DNA of 64,000 nucleotides from Paenibacillus sp. UNC499MF (GTDB lineage Bacteria; Bacillota; Bacilli; Paenibacillales; NBRC-103111), in NCBI RefSeq assembly GCF_900107975.1, contig NZ_FNVF01000002.1:1-64000 (forward strand), written 5' to 3'. The notes under the pieces are model-generated. The model was not told the origin of the DNA, ran no database searches, and was given only the letters and a program-made list of their open reading frames with translations. Position numbers and translations under genes: made by a program. How positions within the stretch are numbered: position 1 is the stretch's first letter; each line of letters starts with the position of its first letter. Of the stretch, positions 1-8,488 are shown piece by piece.

Positions 1-25
1 CCGCATCACGCATCAACAACGAAAG

Positions 26-60
26 AAGCCTTGAGCAATCAAGGCTTTTTTTGTTTTTTT
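26..60 (+). terminator. Rho-independent terminator of an upstream gene
   Basis: A 9-bp perfect stem (AAGCCTTGA / TCAAGGCTT) with a GCAA loop is followed by a long T-run. It ends a transcript whose gene lies left of the window. Confidence 0.9.
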
Positions 61-147
61 CTGTAAACGGCAGGAATGGAATAAAGGGGTTTGTTTTGTT
101 TGTTTAGGTTCGAATGAACATTTTCATACCTAAAGGGAAGTGCTTTC

Positions 148-156
148 TGCTATAAT
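148..156 (+). promoter_or_regulatory. Extended -10 promoter for the KDG operon
   Basis: TGCTATAAT is a perfect extended -10 (TGnTATAAT). No good -35 is visible, as is usual for extended -10 promoters. Transcription from here would give a leader of about 220 nt before the kinase gene. Confidence 0.55.
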
Positions 157-381
157 GTAAAGAGAAAGAAGATTTCTATTAAAAAAGTCCGTAACCGGGT
201 TATTCTCCGGTAAGGACTCAAAGAAGAGATACAAACCTTTTGCATTCCTCCCATAAAGATTCTGCGGCGCATCCGTGTGCGAACGAGGTCTTTTTCGGGA
301 AGCAAATAAGAAAGCATGGCCGGGTGCCGCCTGTGGATAATGCCTGAGCCTGCGAGAATCTAACGGCGAGGTGGATAAACG
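157..381 (+). other. Leader of the KDG kinase gene
   Basis: About 225 nt without a gene. A stem-loop at about 187-222 pairs AGTCC and ACCGG with CCGGT and GGACT, but no T-run follows. I cannot match it to a known riboswitch. The small ORF on the opposite strand here (130-402) has no support. Confidence 0.35.
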
Positions 382-1356
382 ATGGAGCAAGGCAAGGAGC
401 AATCCCCTATTTATCCGGATGTGGTGACTTTCGGGGAGTCGATGGCTCTACTGATGCCCGATTCGGGAAAAGGAATTGAATATTCACCGCAGCTCACCGC
501 TTCGTTCGGCGGGGCCGAAAGCAACGTGGCGATCGGTCTTGCACGGCTCGGGCATCGTGTCGGATGGTTCGGACGCTTGGGGAAAGATCCCTTCGGCCGG
601 ATGGTGCTCAAAAAAATACGCGGCGAAGGCGTGGACGTCTCGAGGGCCGTACTTTCGTCCGAGGCGCCGACGGGGCTGATGCTGCGTGAAGCGGTATCGG
701 GTAAAGCCTCCGTCTACTATTATCGTAAAAATTCGGCCATGAGCCTGATGAAGGCGGACGACCTCGATGAGGATTATATAGCCGGAGCCAAAATTTTGCA
801 TATAACCGGCATCACGCCCGCGTTAAGCGAAAGCTGCAAAGAATCGGTCATCGCCGCTGTCCGCACGGCCAAACGTCACGGAGTGAAAGTCTGTTTCGAT
901 CCAAACCTGCGGCTTAAGCTGTGGGGAATCGGAGAAGCCAGAGAGACTTTGCTTGCCCTCGCGGAGGAGGCCGATTATTTTCTCCCCGGTCTGGATGAGC
1001 TTCAGCTTCTTTACGAGACGGAAGATTTCGACGGGATTGTCGGAAGGCTGAGCAAGCTTCGTGCCGTGACGGTGCTTAAGGGCGGCGACAACGAAACGTT
1101 CCTGATCGAGGGCGGCCAGTTGGCCTCCGTTCCTTTTGTCAAAGCGGAGCGGGTCGTTGACACGATCGGAGCCGGAGACGGCTTCTGTGCCGGCTTCCTG
1201 TCCGGCATTCTGCAGGGCAGAAGCCACCTGGAGGCGGTGGAGCTGGGCAGCCTGCTCGGCTCGCTGGTCGTTCAGGCACCCGGAGACTGGGAAGGCCTTC
1301 CGACGCGCGAGGAAGTCGATGCCGTGCTTCAGGGAAGCCGTCATATCGAACGCTGA
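382..1356 (+). CDS. kdgK: 2-keto-3-deoxygluconate kinase, PfkB family
   Basis: Predicted to phosphorylate 2-keto-3-deoxygluconate to KDPG in the cytoplasm, the step before aldol cleavage. The 324-aa protein shows the PfkB fold signatures: FGGAESNVA near residue 41 and the anion-hole/catalytic motif DTIGAGDGFCAGF near residue 257. The start follows GAGGTGG. The substrate is inferred mainly from the adjacent KDPG aldolase gene 122 bp downstream, since PfkB sequence alone does not separate KDG kinase from fructokinase. The genes for making KDG (uronate or pectin breakdown) are not in the window. Confidence 0.85.
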   Translation: MEQGKEQSPIYPDVVTFGESMALLMPDSGKGIEYSPQLTASFGGAESNVAIGLARLGHRVGWFGRLGKDPFGRMVLKKIRGEGVDVSRAVLSSEAPTGLMLREAVSGKASVYYYRKNSAMSLMKADDLDEDYIAGAKILHITGITPALSESCKESVIAAVRTAKRHGVKVCFDPNLRLKLWGIGEARETLLALAEEADYFLPGLDELQLLYETEDFDGIVGRLSKLRAVTVLKGGDNETFLIEGGQLASVPFVKAERVVDTIGAGDGFCAGFLSGILQGRSHLEAVELGSLLGSLVVQAPGDWEGLPTREEVDAVLQGSRHIER

Positions 1357-1478
1357 AGACGCCGCGGGAATGCCGCCGCCGAGTATAGGGACGGACGGCC
1401 TGCCAAGATATTGGCGAATTCGCTGTGACTGAATTGCGGAAACTGATTTTACCGATAGAGAGAGGATGAACTGACCCC

Positions 1479-2150
1479 ATGAAAAAAATACAGCTGATTC
1501 AAAAAATTACGGAACAAGGCGTAGTCGCCGTTCTGAGAGGCAAGACGCCGGATGAAGTCGTCGAAGCCGCCGAGCAGGCCATCGAAGGCGGCATTAAAGT
1601 CATCGAAGTGACGATGACGGTGCCGTTCGCGCTCCAGGCCATTGAAAAGCTGGCCAAAACCTACAGCAGTACAACGCAGGACGCGTCCAAATTCGCGATT
1701 ATCGGCGTAGGTACCGTTCTGGACCCGGAAACGGCGAGAGCGGCCATTCTAAGCGGCTCGGAGTTCGTGGTAGGGCCTTCCCTGAATCCGGCGACCGTGG
1801 CGCTCTGCAACCGGTACCGCGTGCCTGTAATGCCGGGCACGATGACCGTCAAGGAGATCCAGGAAGCGCTGGAGCTGGGCGTAGACATCGTGAAGCTGTT
1901 CCCGGGCAACTTGTACGAGCCGTCCGTGATCAAGGCGATCAAAGGGCCTCTGCCGCAGGCAAACATCATGCCGACCGGCGGCGTGTCCCTAGACAACCTG
2001 GGCGATTGGATCAAAGCGGGGGCGGTCGCTGTCGGGATCGGTTCGGATCTGACGACGGAAGCGTCCAAAACCGGCGATTTCAGCCTGATCGCGAAGAAAG
2101 CGGCCCAGTACACGCAGGCTTTCAAAGAAGCGAAAGCGGCTCTTTCTTAA
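1479..2150 (+). CDS. kdgA: KDPG / 4-hydroxy-2-oxoglutarate aldolase
   Basis: Class I aldolase cleaving 2-keto-3-deoxy-6-phosphogluconate to pyruvate and glyceraldehyde 3-phosphate. The 223-aa length is typical. The catalytic Glu is seen in IEVTMT (about residue 43) and the Schiff-base Lys in VKLFPG (about residue 140); the phosphate-binding TGGV and GIGS loops follow. It completes the Entner-Doudoroff-like branch started by the kinase upstream, probably on the same transcript, and is followed by a terminator near 2340. Confidence 0.92.
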   Translation: MKKIQLIQKITEQGVVAVLRGKTPDEVVEAAEQAIEGGIKVIEVTMTVPFALQAIEKLAKTYSSTTQDASKFAIIGVGTVLDPETARAAILSGSEFVVGPSLNPATVALCNRYRVPVMPGTMTVKEIQEALELGVDIVKLFPGNLYEPSVIKAIKGPLPQANIMPTGGVSLDNLGDWIKAGAVAVGIGSDLTTEASKTGDFSLIAKKAAQYTQAFKEAKAALS

Positions 2151-2336
2151 GGCAGCGGGCCGGCGGACGTTCGGTGTGGTTGACCGGCACGTTTCATGCG
2201 CCTCCACATAGCGTGCCTGGAGCTTCGCAGGGTGTGGAGAGAGAAGGTTGGAAACTTTGCGCGATACGTTAACCGCCGTGATGTGACGTGAACGCCCGAT
2301 AGAGTCGGCTTAGTCGAACCATTCAGGCAAAGAAGT
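2151..2336 (+). other. Gene-free spacer before the terminator
   Basis: About 190 bp with no convincing ORF. The 3' part (ATTCAGGCAAAG) faintly recalls a glycine-riboswitch 3' segment, but the rest of that aptamer is missing. Confidence 0.4.
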
Positions 2337-2367
2337 AGGATCGGAGAAGCCTCCGGTCCTTCTTTTA
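2337..2367 (+). terminator. Terminator after kdgA
   Basis: AGGATCGGAG pairs with CTCCGGTCCT around an AAGC loop, followed by TCTTTTAT. Confidence 0.8.
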
Positions 2368-2442
2368 TGTGCGAAAATCAAGGCCTTTTCCTTGTTCATT
2401 AAGGGTGTAAAAAAATGGATTGAAATTCGGGCGGAAAAAGGA

Positions 2443-2471
2443 TTGAGTTTTCATGAATTATTTGTTATGAT
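2443..2471 (+). promoter_or_regulatory. Sigma-A promoter of the tRNA-Gly genes
   Basis: TTGAGT and TATGAT are separated by 17 bp. The start point would lie about 30 bp upstream of the first tRNA. Confidence 0.65.
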
Positions 2472-2510
2472 ATCTCTTGTCGATTCGGAAATGATTCGGA
2501 CGAAAGTTTT

Positions 2511-2585
2511 GCGGAAGTGGCTCAGCGGTAGAGCATCGCCTTGCCAAGGCGAGGGTCGCGGGTTCGATTCCCGTCTTCCGCTCCA
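2511..2585 (+). tRNA. tRNA-Gly (GCC)
   Basis: Complete cloverleaf: acceptor GCGGAAG / CTTCCGC, D-arm with GGTAGAGC, anticodon loop CTTGCCA giving GCC, T-arm with GGTTCGATTCC. The 3' CCA is encoded (2583-2585). Confidence 0.97.
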
Positions 2586-2594
2586 ACCACCTTT

Positions 2595-2665
2595 GCGGGT
2601 GTAGTTCAATGGTAGAACTCCAGCCTTCCAAGCTGGTAGCGTGGGTTCGATTCCCATCACCCGCT
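2595..2665 (+). tRNA. tRNA-Gly (TCC)
   Basis: Acceptor GCGGGTG / CACCCGC, anticodon stem CCAGC / GCTGG with loop CTTCCAA giving TCC, and T-loop GGTTCGATTCC. CCA is not encoded, unlike the sister tRNA 9 bp upstream. Both Gly isoacceptors share one transcript. Confidence 0.97.
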
Positions 2666-2680
2666 TACAGGATTCACAAC

Positions 2681-2716
2681 AAAAAGCAGTCTCCTTTACG
2701 GAGGCTGCTTTTTTGT
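2681..2716 (+). terminator. Terminator of the tRNA-Gly operon
   Basis: AAAAAGCAG-CTCC pairs with GGAG-CTGCTTTTT, followed by more T residues. Confidence 0.9.
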
Positions 2717-2931
2717 ATTGGCCATGATCGAAAATCCGCCCAGCTACGCCTTGAAATGGCTATCGGAACGCCGGTTTTCCGTACCGCGAGAAGCTTCCTT
2801 TGCCGTGCGCAGCGTCAGATGACAGTGGTCAACCGCATGTGTTCTATTAGTTTTTTTAGGCTTGTGCCGATTACGCAACATTTAACGCACTGGACCGTTT
2901 AACTGGGTAAGAACGTTACAGGAGGTGTCTT

Positions 2932-3423
2932 ATGCGGCGGAACAAATGGATAGGGCTGTCCGGCGGCTTCGTTATCTTAGCCATGGCAGCGGCCGGAGCG
3001 GCTTCGCTATGGCTGCCATCGGCCGAACTTACCCCGGAGAAAGTGATTCTCAGCTGGAATGGCCGCATCATCGAGGTGCCGCAAACGGATTCCCGGTATC
3101 AACGTCTGGTGGACGAGGCCGAGGAAGTGATAGAATCTACCGCGAAGGGGCCCTGCAAGTGCACGGCCGAGCTGACCGGGAATGTGCCGGACAAGCCGGG
3201 GCTGCTTCTAATGCTGCCGCCCGGACAGTCGGTCCGCATCCGGAAGGAGCTTCCGGTCGCCACGGCGATCGATGACGTCCACAGGCTCTACGTGCCGTTT
3301 CAGGGCGAAGGAGATTCACCCCGGATGGAAGTGGACGGAGCGGTGTACGAAGTAAGCGGAGAGAGTCTGGACGCCCTCAAAAAGACCGCTGTCGAGACAG
3401 TCGGAAACTTCCCCGGAGGATAA
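2932..3423 (+). CDS. Secreted or membrane-anchored protein of unknown function
   Basis: 163 aa. The N-terminus is basic (MRRNK) and followed by a hydrophobic Ala/Gly-rich segment at about residues 8-27, so it is exported or anchored with the rest outside. A PCKCTAEL segment (about residues 74-81) holds the only two Cys, spaced CxC. I do not recognise a family. The start is well supported by AGGAGGTG 8 nt upstream. It precedes an anchored alpha/beta hydrolase and a GtrA protein on the same strand. Confidence 0.7.
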   Translation: MRRNKWIGLSGGFVILAMAAAGAASLWLPSAELTPEKVILSWNGRIIEVPQTDSRYQRLVDEAEEVIESTAKGPCKCTAELTGNVPDKPGLLLMLPPGQSVRIRKELPVATAIDDVHRLYVPFQGEGDSPRMEVDGAVYEVSGESLDALKKTAVETVGNFPGG

Positions 3424-3583
3424 GGTGGGCCGGAAAGCGGAGCTGTGATACGATAGGCGTTGAAGACATCAATGACAGGAGAAGGACAGGTGTTTCCTTT
3501 GGTTCCGGCAGGCAGAGAAGGTATGCCCATGGCAGAGGTGAAACGGAATTCCTGAAGAGATCCGAGGAGGCGTAGGAGAGAGA

Positions 3584-4351
3584 ATGGCTGAAGGGGCAAA
3601 AAGACGATCACGCGGCAGGAAATGGCTTCTGGTGCTGGTGATCTTTATACTTGCCGCGGGAGTAGCGGCGGCGATATATTTGCGACCGTACGGGCCGGAC
3701 AGCGTGGCGGTCGAGGCTATGCGAAGCGGCGATGGTATAACCGTTACGGACAGCAAGGATGTAACGGTCTACGAAGGCGCGGAGCCGAAGGAGCCCGGCG
3801 TGATCTTCTACCCGGGCGGCCTGGTGAAGCCGGAGAGCTACGCGCCTCTGGCAAGGGAGTTGGCTCGGCGCGGGCACCGCACGGTCGTCGTCAAAATGCC
3901 GCTCAATTTGGCGGTATTGGGAGGCGGCCGCGCCTCGGAGGTGCTGGCGGCCCGTCCCGGTGGGACCTTCGTCATCGGAGGGCACTCGCTCGGGGGCGTG
4001 ATGGCGGCCCGCTATGCGGCGGAGCATCCGGAAAGGCTGCGGGGCGTGTTTTTCCTGGCGTCGTACGCCGATGACAAAGGAAGCCTCCGGGACAAAGGGC
4101 TTCCGGTTCTCTCCGTGACCGGATCGGAGGACGGTGTGCTGAACCGTGACAGCTTCGAGAAGAGCAAGAAGAACCTGCCGGAGGACGCCAAGCTTTTGAC
4201 CCTGCCGGGAGGCAATCACGGTCAATTCGGCAGCTACGGTCCCCAGAAGGGCGATCATGCGGCCGCGATTTCTCCGGAGGAGCAGACGCGGCGGACGGCC
4301 GAAGCGATTACAGACTGGATGGCCGGAATCGGGGAGAAGGAGAAGAACTGA
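3584..4351 (+). CDS. Membrane-anchored alpha/beta hydrolase
   Basis: 255 aa with a single N-terminal membrane segment (about residues 11-31), so the catalytic domain should face outside. The nucleophile elbow GHSLGG is at about residue 133, a candidate acid Asp is in GSEDGVLN and the catalytic His in GGNHGQFG. The architecture fits the dienelactone-hydrolase/PF12695 type of esterase; the substrate is unknown. The start has a good GGAG site. Only 3 bp separate it from the GtrA-like gene, which suggests co-expression. Confidence 0.85.
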   Translation: MAEGAKRRSRGRKWLLVLVIFILAAGVAAAIYLRPYGPDSVAVEAMRSGDGITVTDSKDVTVYEGAEPKEPGVIFYPGGLVKPESYAPLARELARRGHRTVVVKMPLNLAVLGGGRASEVLAARPGGTFVIGGHSLGGVMAARYAAEHPERLRGVFFLASYADDKGSLRDKGLPVLSVTGSEDGVLNRDSFEKSKKNLPEDAKLLTLPGGNHGQFGSYGPQKGDHAAAISPEEQTRRTAEAITDWMAGIGEKEKN

Positions 4352-4354
4352 CAC

Positions 4355-4816
4355 GTGAACAAGGACAACAACGTCAACAACGGGCAAAAAAAGCGGCTTA
4401 ACCCGGAAATGCTCCGTCTGCTCCGCTTCGGGGCGGTGGGGGTCGGCAATACGGCGGTGGACTGGGCCGTGTTCTGGCTGCTGTTCTCGGGTCTGCAGCT
4501 TCACTACGGTGCGGCTCAGACGGTTTCGTACTTGTGCGGAACCTTGAACAGCTATCTCTGGAACCGGAAATGGACGTTTGCCAGCAAAGAGCCGGTGCGG
4601 GTATCGGAGGCATTGAAGTTCCTGCTGGTCAACGGGTTATGTCTGGGGCTGTCCTATGTGCTGCTCTATGTATGCAGCGATGTACTGGGCTGGAACATGC
4701 TGCTAAGCAAGCTGACGGTAACGGTACTGCTGCTTCTGGTCAATTACGCGGCCAGCAAATGGTGGGTTTTCGCCCCGGGTGAAAAGCGCAAGGAAGGCGA
4801 ATCAATGAAGCCTTAA
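4355..4816 (+). CDS. GtrA-like membrane protein
   Basis: 153 aa, GTG start directly after the hydrolase stop. It has four hydrophobic segments and the family pattern LLRFGAVGVGNTAVDW at the N-terminus and SYLCGTLNSYLWNRKWTF in the middle. GtrA proteins are thought to help move polyprenyl-phosphate-linked sugars across the membrane, usually with a GtrB-type GT2 transferase. The only GtrB-like gene in the window is far away at 58851-59867, so a link is only a guess. Confidence 0.88.
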   Translation: MNKDNNVNNGQKKRLNPEMLRLLRFGAVGVGNTAVDWAVFWLLFSGLQLHYGAAQTVSYLCGTLNSYLWNRKWTFASKEPVRVSEALKFLLVNGLCLGLSYVLLYVCSDVLGWNMLLSKLTVTVLLLLVNYAASKWWVFAPGEKRKEGESMKP

Positions 4817-5001
4817 TAAGGACAGAAAATTCGCCGGATTTCAGACAGACGGCGGAGGATTTTTGCAGTATAATGTACCTGAACTTCTGTAACGGATAAA
4901 AGATGTCTTCTTTTGTCCGTCTTCTTTTATCTATCGCGTAAGCGCAAACATTTTGCTGACGAAGCCGGAAAACAGCACCGGCTCAAAGGAGAGCTACCGA
5001 C

Positions 5002-6300
5002 GTGCAGGCCAAGACCCGCTCCTGGAACCGTTTCACCCCGACCCGTAAACATCTTTGGATCGCGACTCTCGAAGGGGCTCCGGCCACGGTGGTTCAGACC
5101 CTTCTCAACGGTCCGTTCCTGACGGGTTATTTGCTTTATCTCGGCGCAACGTCCGCACAGATCGGACTTGTGCTTGCCATGACGACAATCGTGAACGCCG
5201 GGCAGATTCTGATGGCTTTTTTTATGCAGAGATGGAAAAACCGGAAGCTGCAGATTCTCGTTTTCGGAGGGCTTCACCGTATTTTATGGGCGTCTACGGG
5301 ATTAATCCCCCTTGTGCTGGATCGCGAGTTCTGGATTCCCGCTTATATCGCCTTGTATACGTCGGCGTTTCTCTCGAACGCCTTCGGAGGTGTGGTCTGG
5401 TCGACGCTCATGGCCGATATGGTGCCGCCTTCGGTGAGAGCCCGTTATTTCGGCATCCGGAACATGATTCTGAACGCTCTGGGGGCGTTGTGCCTGTTTG
5501 CGGGCGGACAAATACTGGACAAGCTCGGTAATGAGGCGGGGTTTGAAGTTCTTTACCTGGTGATCGGGACGGCTGCCGTGCTCAATGTAATCGCTTACCT
5601 GTTTTATCCGAATCCGCCCTTCGAGCCTTCCGCGGAAAGCGGACTTCTGTCCATGCTTACACGTCCCCTGAAAGATAGTTCGTATATCAGGGCGACGGCT
5701 TTCCTGTCGTTCTGGCTTTTTTTGCAGGGGATTGCGGTGCCGCTCTTCTCGTATGTCATGCTGAAGCTGCTGCAGGTGAGTTACGAAACGATATCCGTTC
5801 TGACGGTGCTGCAGACGGCCGTGATGATGATTTCTTTCTACGTTTGGGGAAACCTTAACGCACGGTGGAGCAACCGGCGGCTGCTGTTCTGGACGCTCCC
5901 GCTTCTGTCGATGTCGTGTCTGCTGTGGGGGATGCTCGCCTGGCTTCCGGCTCTTCCGGTGCTGATTGCGGTTCACATTCTGCTTGGAGCGGGAACCGGG
6001 GGGTTCAACCAGTTGGCTTTCAATTTCATTATCGGGGATACGCCGAGGGGCGAGAGGCCGATGTTTATCGCCATGTACAACACTTTGACGGGACTGGCGG
6101 CTTTTCTGGGCCCTCTGCTCGGGGGCGTTCTCTACGAAAAGGCGGAGGAGCTGCCGCTGTGGGTTCAGCAGTACGGGATTGCCGCGGGAACAGGAACGGT
6201 TATGCTTCTCCTGGCACTGACGCTGGGGCGTAAAGTGCTGCTGGAGCGGCAGAGCGACAGAACAAAGACGGGGACGCCGGATCAAAGCAGGCCGGTTTAG
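5002..6300 (+). CDS. Major facilitator superfamily transporter
   Basis: 432 aa with about 11-12 hydrophobic segments and charged cytoplasmic loops, including the conserved loop RARYFGIRNMI (about residue 144). GTG start preceded by AAAGGAGAG. It is probably a proton-coupled efflux or uptake carrier; the substrate cannot be told. A TATAAT at 4869-4874 may start its transcript. Confidence 0.85.
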   Translation: MQAKTRSWNRFTPTRKHLWIATLEGAPATVVQTLLNGPFLTGYLLYLGATSAQIGLVLAMTTIVNAGQILMAFFMQRWKNRKLQILVFGGLHRILWASTGLIPLVLDREFWIPAYIALYTSAFLSNAFGGVVWSTLMADMVPPSVRARYFGIRNMILNALGALCLFAGGQILDKLGNEAGFEVLYLVIGTAAVLNVIAYLFYPNPPFEPSAESGLLSMLTRPLKDSSYIRATAFLSFWLFLQGIAVPLFSYVMLKLLQVSYETISVLTVLQTAVMMISFYVWGNLNARWSNRRLLFWTLPLLSMSCLLWGMLAWLPALPVLIAVHILLGAGTGGFNQLAFNFIIGDTPRGERPMFIAMYNTLTGLAAFLGPLLGGVLYEKAEELPLWVQQYGIAAGTGTVMLLLALTLGRKVLLERQSDRTKTGTPDQSRPV

Positions 6301-6314
6301 CTCGGGAATACAGC

Positions 6315-6357
6315 CTCCAAAAGGGAAAGAGTGCGGTGCGCCGTGCTCTTTTTTTGT
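6315..6357 (+). terminator. Probable terminator after the MFS gene
   Basis: AAGAGTGCGG pairs imperfectly with CCGTGCTCTT, followed by TTTTTT. Confidence 0.6.
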
Positions 6358-6435
6358 TCAGGAAAGAGAAGGTCCATTGTGCCGGCACCCCGAACCCTCT
6401 ACAATAAGAGCATAAGAACTCGTTGGGAGACTAAA

Positions 6436-7071
6436 ATGGAAGCATGGATACAAAAGATCGAACGGGAGCTTCTGCCCGGCCTCGACTTTGAAAGCGAAAA
6501 GCCCCATGACCCCGTCGTGGTACATAAACTTCCCGCTCCCTGGCAGTTAGTCGGTGCGGGCAATTACGCGGCCGTCGTCTCGCATCCGGACATGCCCGGG
6601 CTTGTCGTTAAAGTATACGCCCCCGGCAGGGACGGCTGGGAAGACGAGGTCGAAGTGTACCGCAAGCTGGGCGAGCACCCCGCGTACTCCCGCTGTCACT
6701 ATGCCAAAAAGCCCTATCTCATCCTGAAACGGATGAACGGGAAGACGCTGTACGACTGCATCCGTTCGGGAATACGGATTCCCGAGCGTGTCATTCTCGA
6801 TATCGAAGAAGCGTGTGAATATGCGCGCAGGCTGGGTCTGGTACCGCAGGATCTGCATGCCAAAAATGTCATGATGGAAGACGGCCGGGGAAAAGTGCTG
6901 GATGTTTCCGATTTTCTGGACGACACGCCGGATACAATGTGGGAGGATATGAAAAAGGCCTACTACCGTCTGTATCTGCCGCTGTTGTCCAAGCACCCCA
7001 TTCCGATGCCGGACACGCTGCTGAACGGCGTACGCAAAAGCTACCGCTGGCTCCGCCGCAACTCCTCTTAG
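6436..7071 (+). CDS. Small protein-kinase-fold protein (RIO/Bud32-like)
   Basis: 211 aa from the ATG at 6436; a longer in-frame ORF to 6331 lacks a ribosome site. It shows a shortened kinase core: Gly loop VGAGNYAAVV, ATP-binding Lys in VVKVY, Glu in EVEVYRKL, catalytic loop QDLHAKNVMM and a DVSDF motif in place of DFG. This resembles small Bacillus kinases such as YrzF/YabT. The target is unknown. It appears monocistronic. Confidence 0.8.
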   Translation: MEAWIQKIERELLPGLDFESEKPHDPVVVHKLPAPWQLVGAGNYAAVVSHPDMPGLVVKVYAPGRDGWEDEVEVYRKLGEHPAYSRCHYAKKPYLILKRMNGKTLYDCIRSGIRIPERVILDIEEACEYARRLGLVPQDLHAKNVMMEDGRGKVLDVSDFLDDTPDTMWEDMKKAYYRLYLPLLSKHPIPMPDTLLNGVRKSYRWLRRNSS

Positions 7072-7332
7072 GGGAAAGCGGATACGCGCCTGCGCCTGGC
7101 TCCGTCCGGGAGAAAAATCCTGCCGGAGCCAGGCGGTGGCGGCGCTCGGTATTACGCGCACAACGTTCCGCGCACGTCGTCCCGGAGAAATGCTCCGGCA
7201 TTGCGGCTTACTGCCCTCTGGCGCTACCGTTTTTGCGGTCGCCTGCTCAGCCCGCCGCAGCCGGCCGGTAACAATTCCGGGCACTAAGCGCTCCCTGTGC
7301 CGCGCGGCAGACCGCCGGACGCTAGGCGCCAT

Positions 7333-7445
7333 AAAAAGCCGCACCCTCTGCAATGAAGTGCTCCCTAGAAACTCATCGGATAACCCAAGGGTTTTCCAAT
7401 GTCCATTCTAAGGGGTGCACTTCAGCAAACGGGTGCGGCTTTTTG
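7333..7445. terminator. Bidirectional terminator interrupted by a MITE-like insert
   Basis: AAAAAGCCGCACCC (7333-7346) is the exact inverted partner of GGGTGCGGCTTTTT (7431-7444). Removing the insert and one GCAA copy leaves a normal stem with a 9-nt loop TCTGCAAAC. It lies between the convergent kinase-like and ABC exporter genes. Confidence 0.8.
7354..7424. mobile_element. 71-bp MITE-like element with 4-bp target duplication
   Basis: The ends are inverted: TGAAGTGCTCCCTAGAA on the left, and TGAAGTGCACCCCTTAGAA as the reverse complement of the right end. The similarity continues imperfectly to the centre, so the whole element can fold back on itself. GCAA flanks it on both sides (7350-7353 and 7425-7428). 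The TG...CA ends and C-rich start resemble IS3-family (IS150-group) termini, a family that duplicates 3-4 bp. There is no coding capacity. Confidence 0.7.
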
Positions 7446-7549
7446 GCTCCGTGGCGGAGGACCGGTTCCGCGCCTGCGGCCGGCAGCGAAGGCTGCTTAA
7501 GGTTGCTTAAGGCTGCGAGCGGGCTTTTTTTCTATGGAAGAATAACATC

Positions 7550-8488
7550 CTACATAACGTCCCTGCGGCGGAACACCGTCCAGGTCAGTACGTTAAAGAC
7601 GATGAAGTAAGCGGCGAGCACAAGAATCGAGAAAGTCATCGTCATGCCCGGGACCAGAGGCTGGCCGTGCAGGTAGCGGGTCAAATCCATGTTGGAGAAC
7701 AACAGGTATTTGCTCCAGTCGTACCGGCTCAGAATCATGCTGACCGTGTTGCCCAGGAACATGATGCAGAGCGAGATTCCGATCGCCAGCGAGTTGCTGC
7801 GGAACAGGGTGGAGATCATGAAGGCGAGAGTGACGATCATGATCAGCTCCACGCATTTGAAGCCGTATGTGCTGAGCATGTCGGTGATGACGTTCTTCTC
7901 GACGATGGCTCCCGCGTTGTTCAGCTCCAGAACGGTCGAGCTTGTTCCCGCACCGCCGTACAGGACCAGGTTAATGACCAGGGCCGAGGTGAACAGCAGG
8001 AGGAGCATAAAGATCGAGAACTGGAAGCCCGCCGCATATTTGGCGAACACGATTTTCGATCTGGAAACGGGGCGGATCAGCAGCAGCTTGATCGTCCCGC
8101 TTGAGAACTCGCCGGACATGGCGTCGGCGGCAACGACCACGGTGAAGACGGTAATGACCGCAATAAGGCTGGACATGGAGCCGACGGCTTCCCATACGGC
8201 AGCCTGGTTCGGAGACATATCCCGGTTCAGATATTCCTGGGCCAGCTTGATCTGCTGATCCAGGTCGGCCGCGTTGTCCGGGAACTCCGATTTGGTCTTC
8301 TCCAATTGCTCGATCCGCTGAGTCTGCGCCTGGCGCCAGTCCGCGCTGTTCATGCCTCTGGAGTCGTAGTGGATCAGGAACGAAATCAGCCCCACCAGCC
8401 CGACAAGCAGGATAACCATAATCCAGGTCGTCAGCCGGCGGTAAATTTTCATGTTTTCATTACGAATGAGATTAAGCAATTTGATCAC
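7550..8488 (-). CDS. ABC-2 type exporter permease
   Basis: 312 aa with six hydrophobic segments: one near residues 19-39, then five in the C-terminal two thirds after a long charged extracytoplasmic loop. GTG start at 8488, overlapping the end of the ATPase gene by 17 bp, so the two are translationally coupled. It forms the membrane part of a BcrAB-like exporter of the kind used in peptide resistance or lipid export. No peptide antibiotic genes are adjacent. Confidence 0.88.
   Translation of the reverse strand: MIKLLNLIRNENMKIYRRLTTWIMVILLVGLVGLISFLIHYDSRGMNSADWRQAQTQRIEQLEKTKSEFPDNAADLDQQIKLAQEYLNRDMSPNQAAVWEAVGSMSSLIAVITVFTVVVAADAMSGEFSSGTIKLLLIRPVSRSKIVFAKYAAGFQFSIFMLLLLFTSALVINLVLYGGAGTSSTVLELNNAGAIVEKNVITDMLSTYGFKCVELIMIVTLAFMISTLFRSNSLAIGISLCIMFLGNTVSMILSRYDWSKYLLFSNMDLTRYLHGQPLVPGMTMTFSILVLAAYFIVFNVLTWTVFRRRDVM

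Larger units (their letters stand above)
7072..7549. other. Gene-free region with strong hairpins
   Basis: About 480 bp without a credible gene. It holds a 12-bp perfect inverted repeat (7093-7104 with 7124-7135, CGCCTGGCTCCG / CGGAGCCAGGCG) with no T-run, the interrupted terminator at 7333-7445, and tandem GGCTGCTTAAGGTTGC-like repeats at about 7488-7515. Confidence 0.7.

Noticed and set aside
2219-2367. Glycine-riboswitch-like sequence upstream of the tRNA-Gly genes
   Set aside because: Only a short 3' piece (TTCAGGCAAAG) and GGAGAGAG look similar; the core CGAAGG-type segment is missing, and the hairpin after it is a plain terminator well before the tRNA promoter.
7354-7424. Coding IS remnant
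   Set aside because: 71 bp has no transposase fragment; it fits a MITE or a fused pair of IS ends better.
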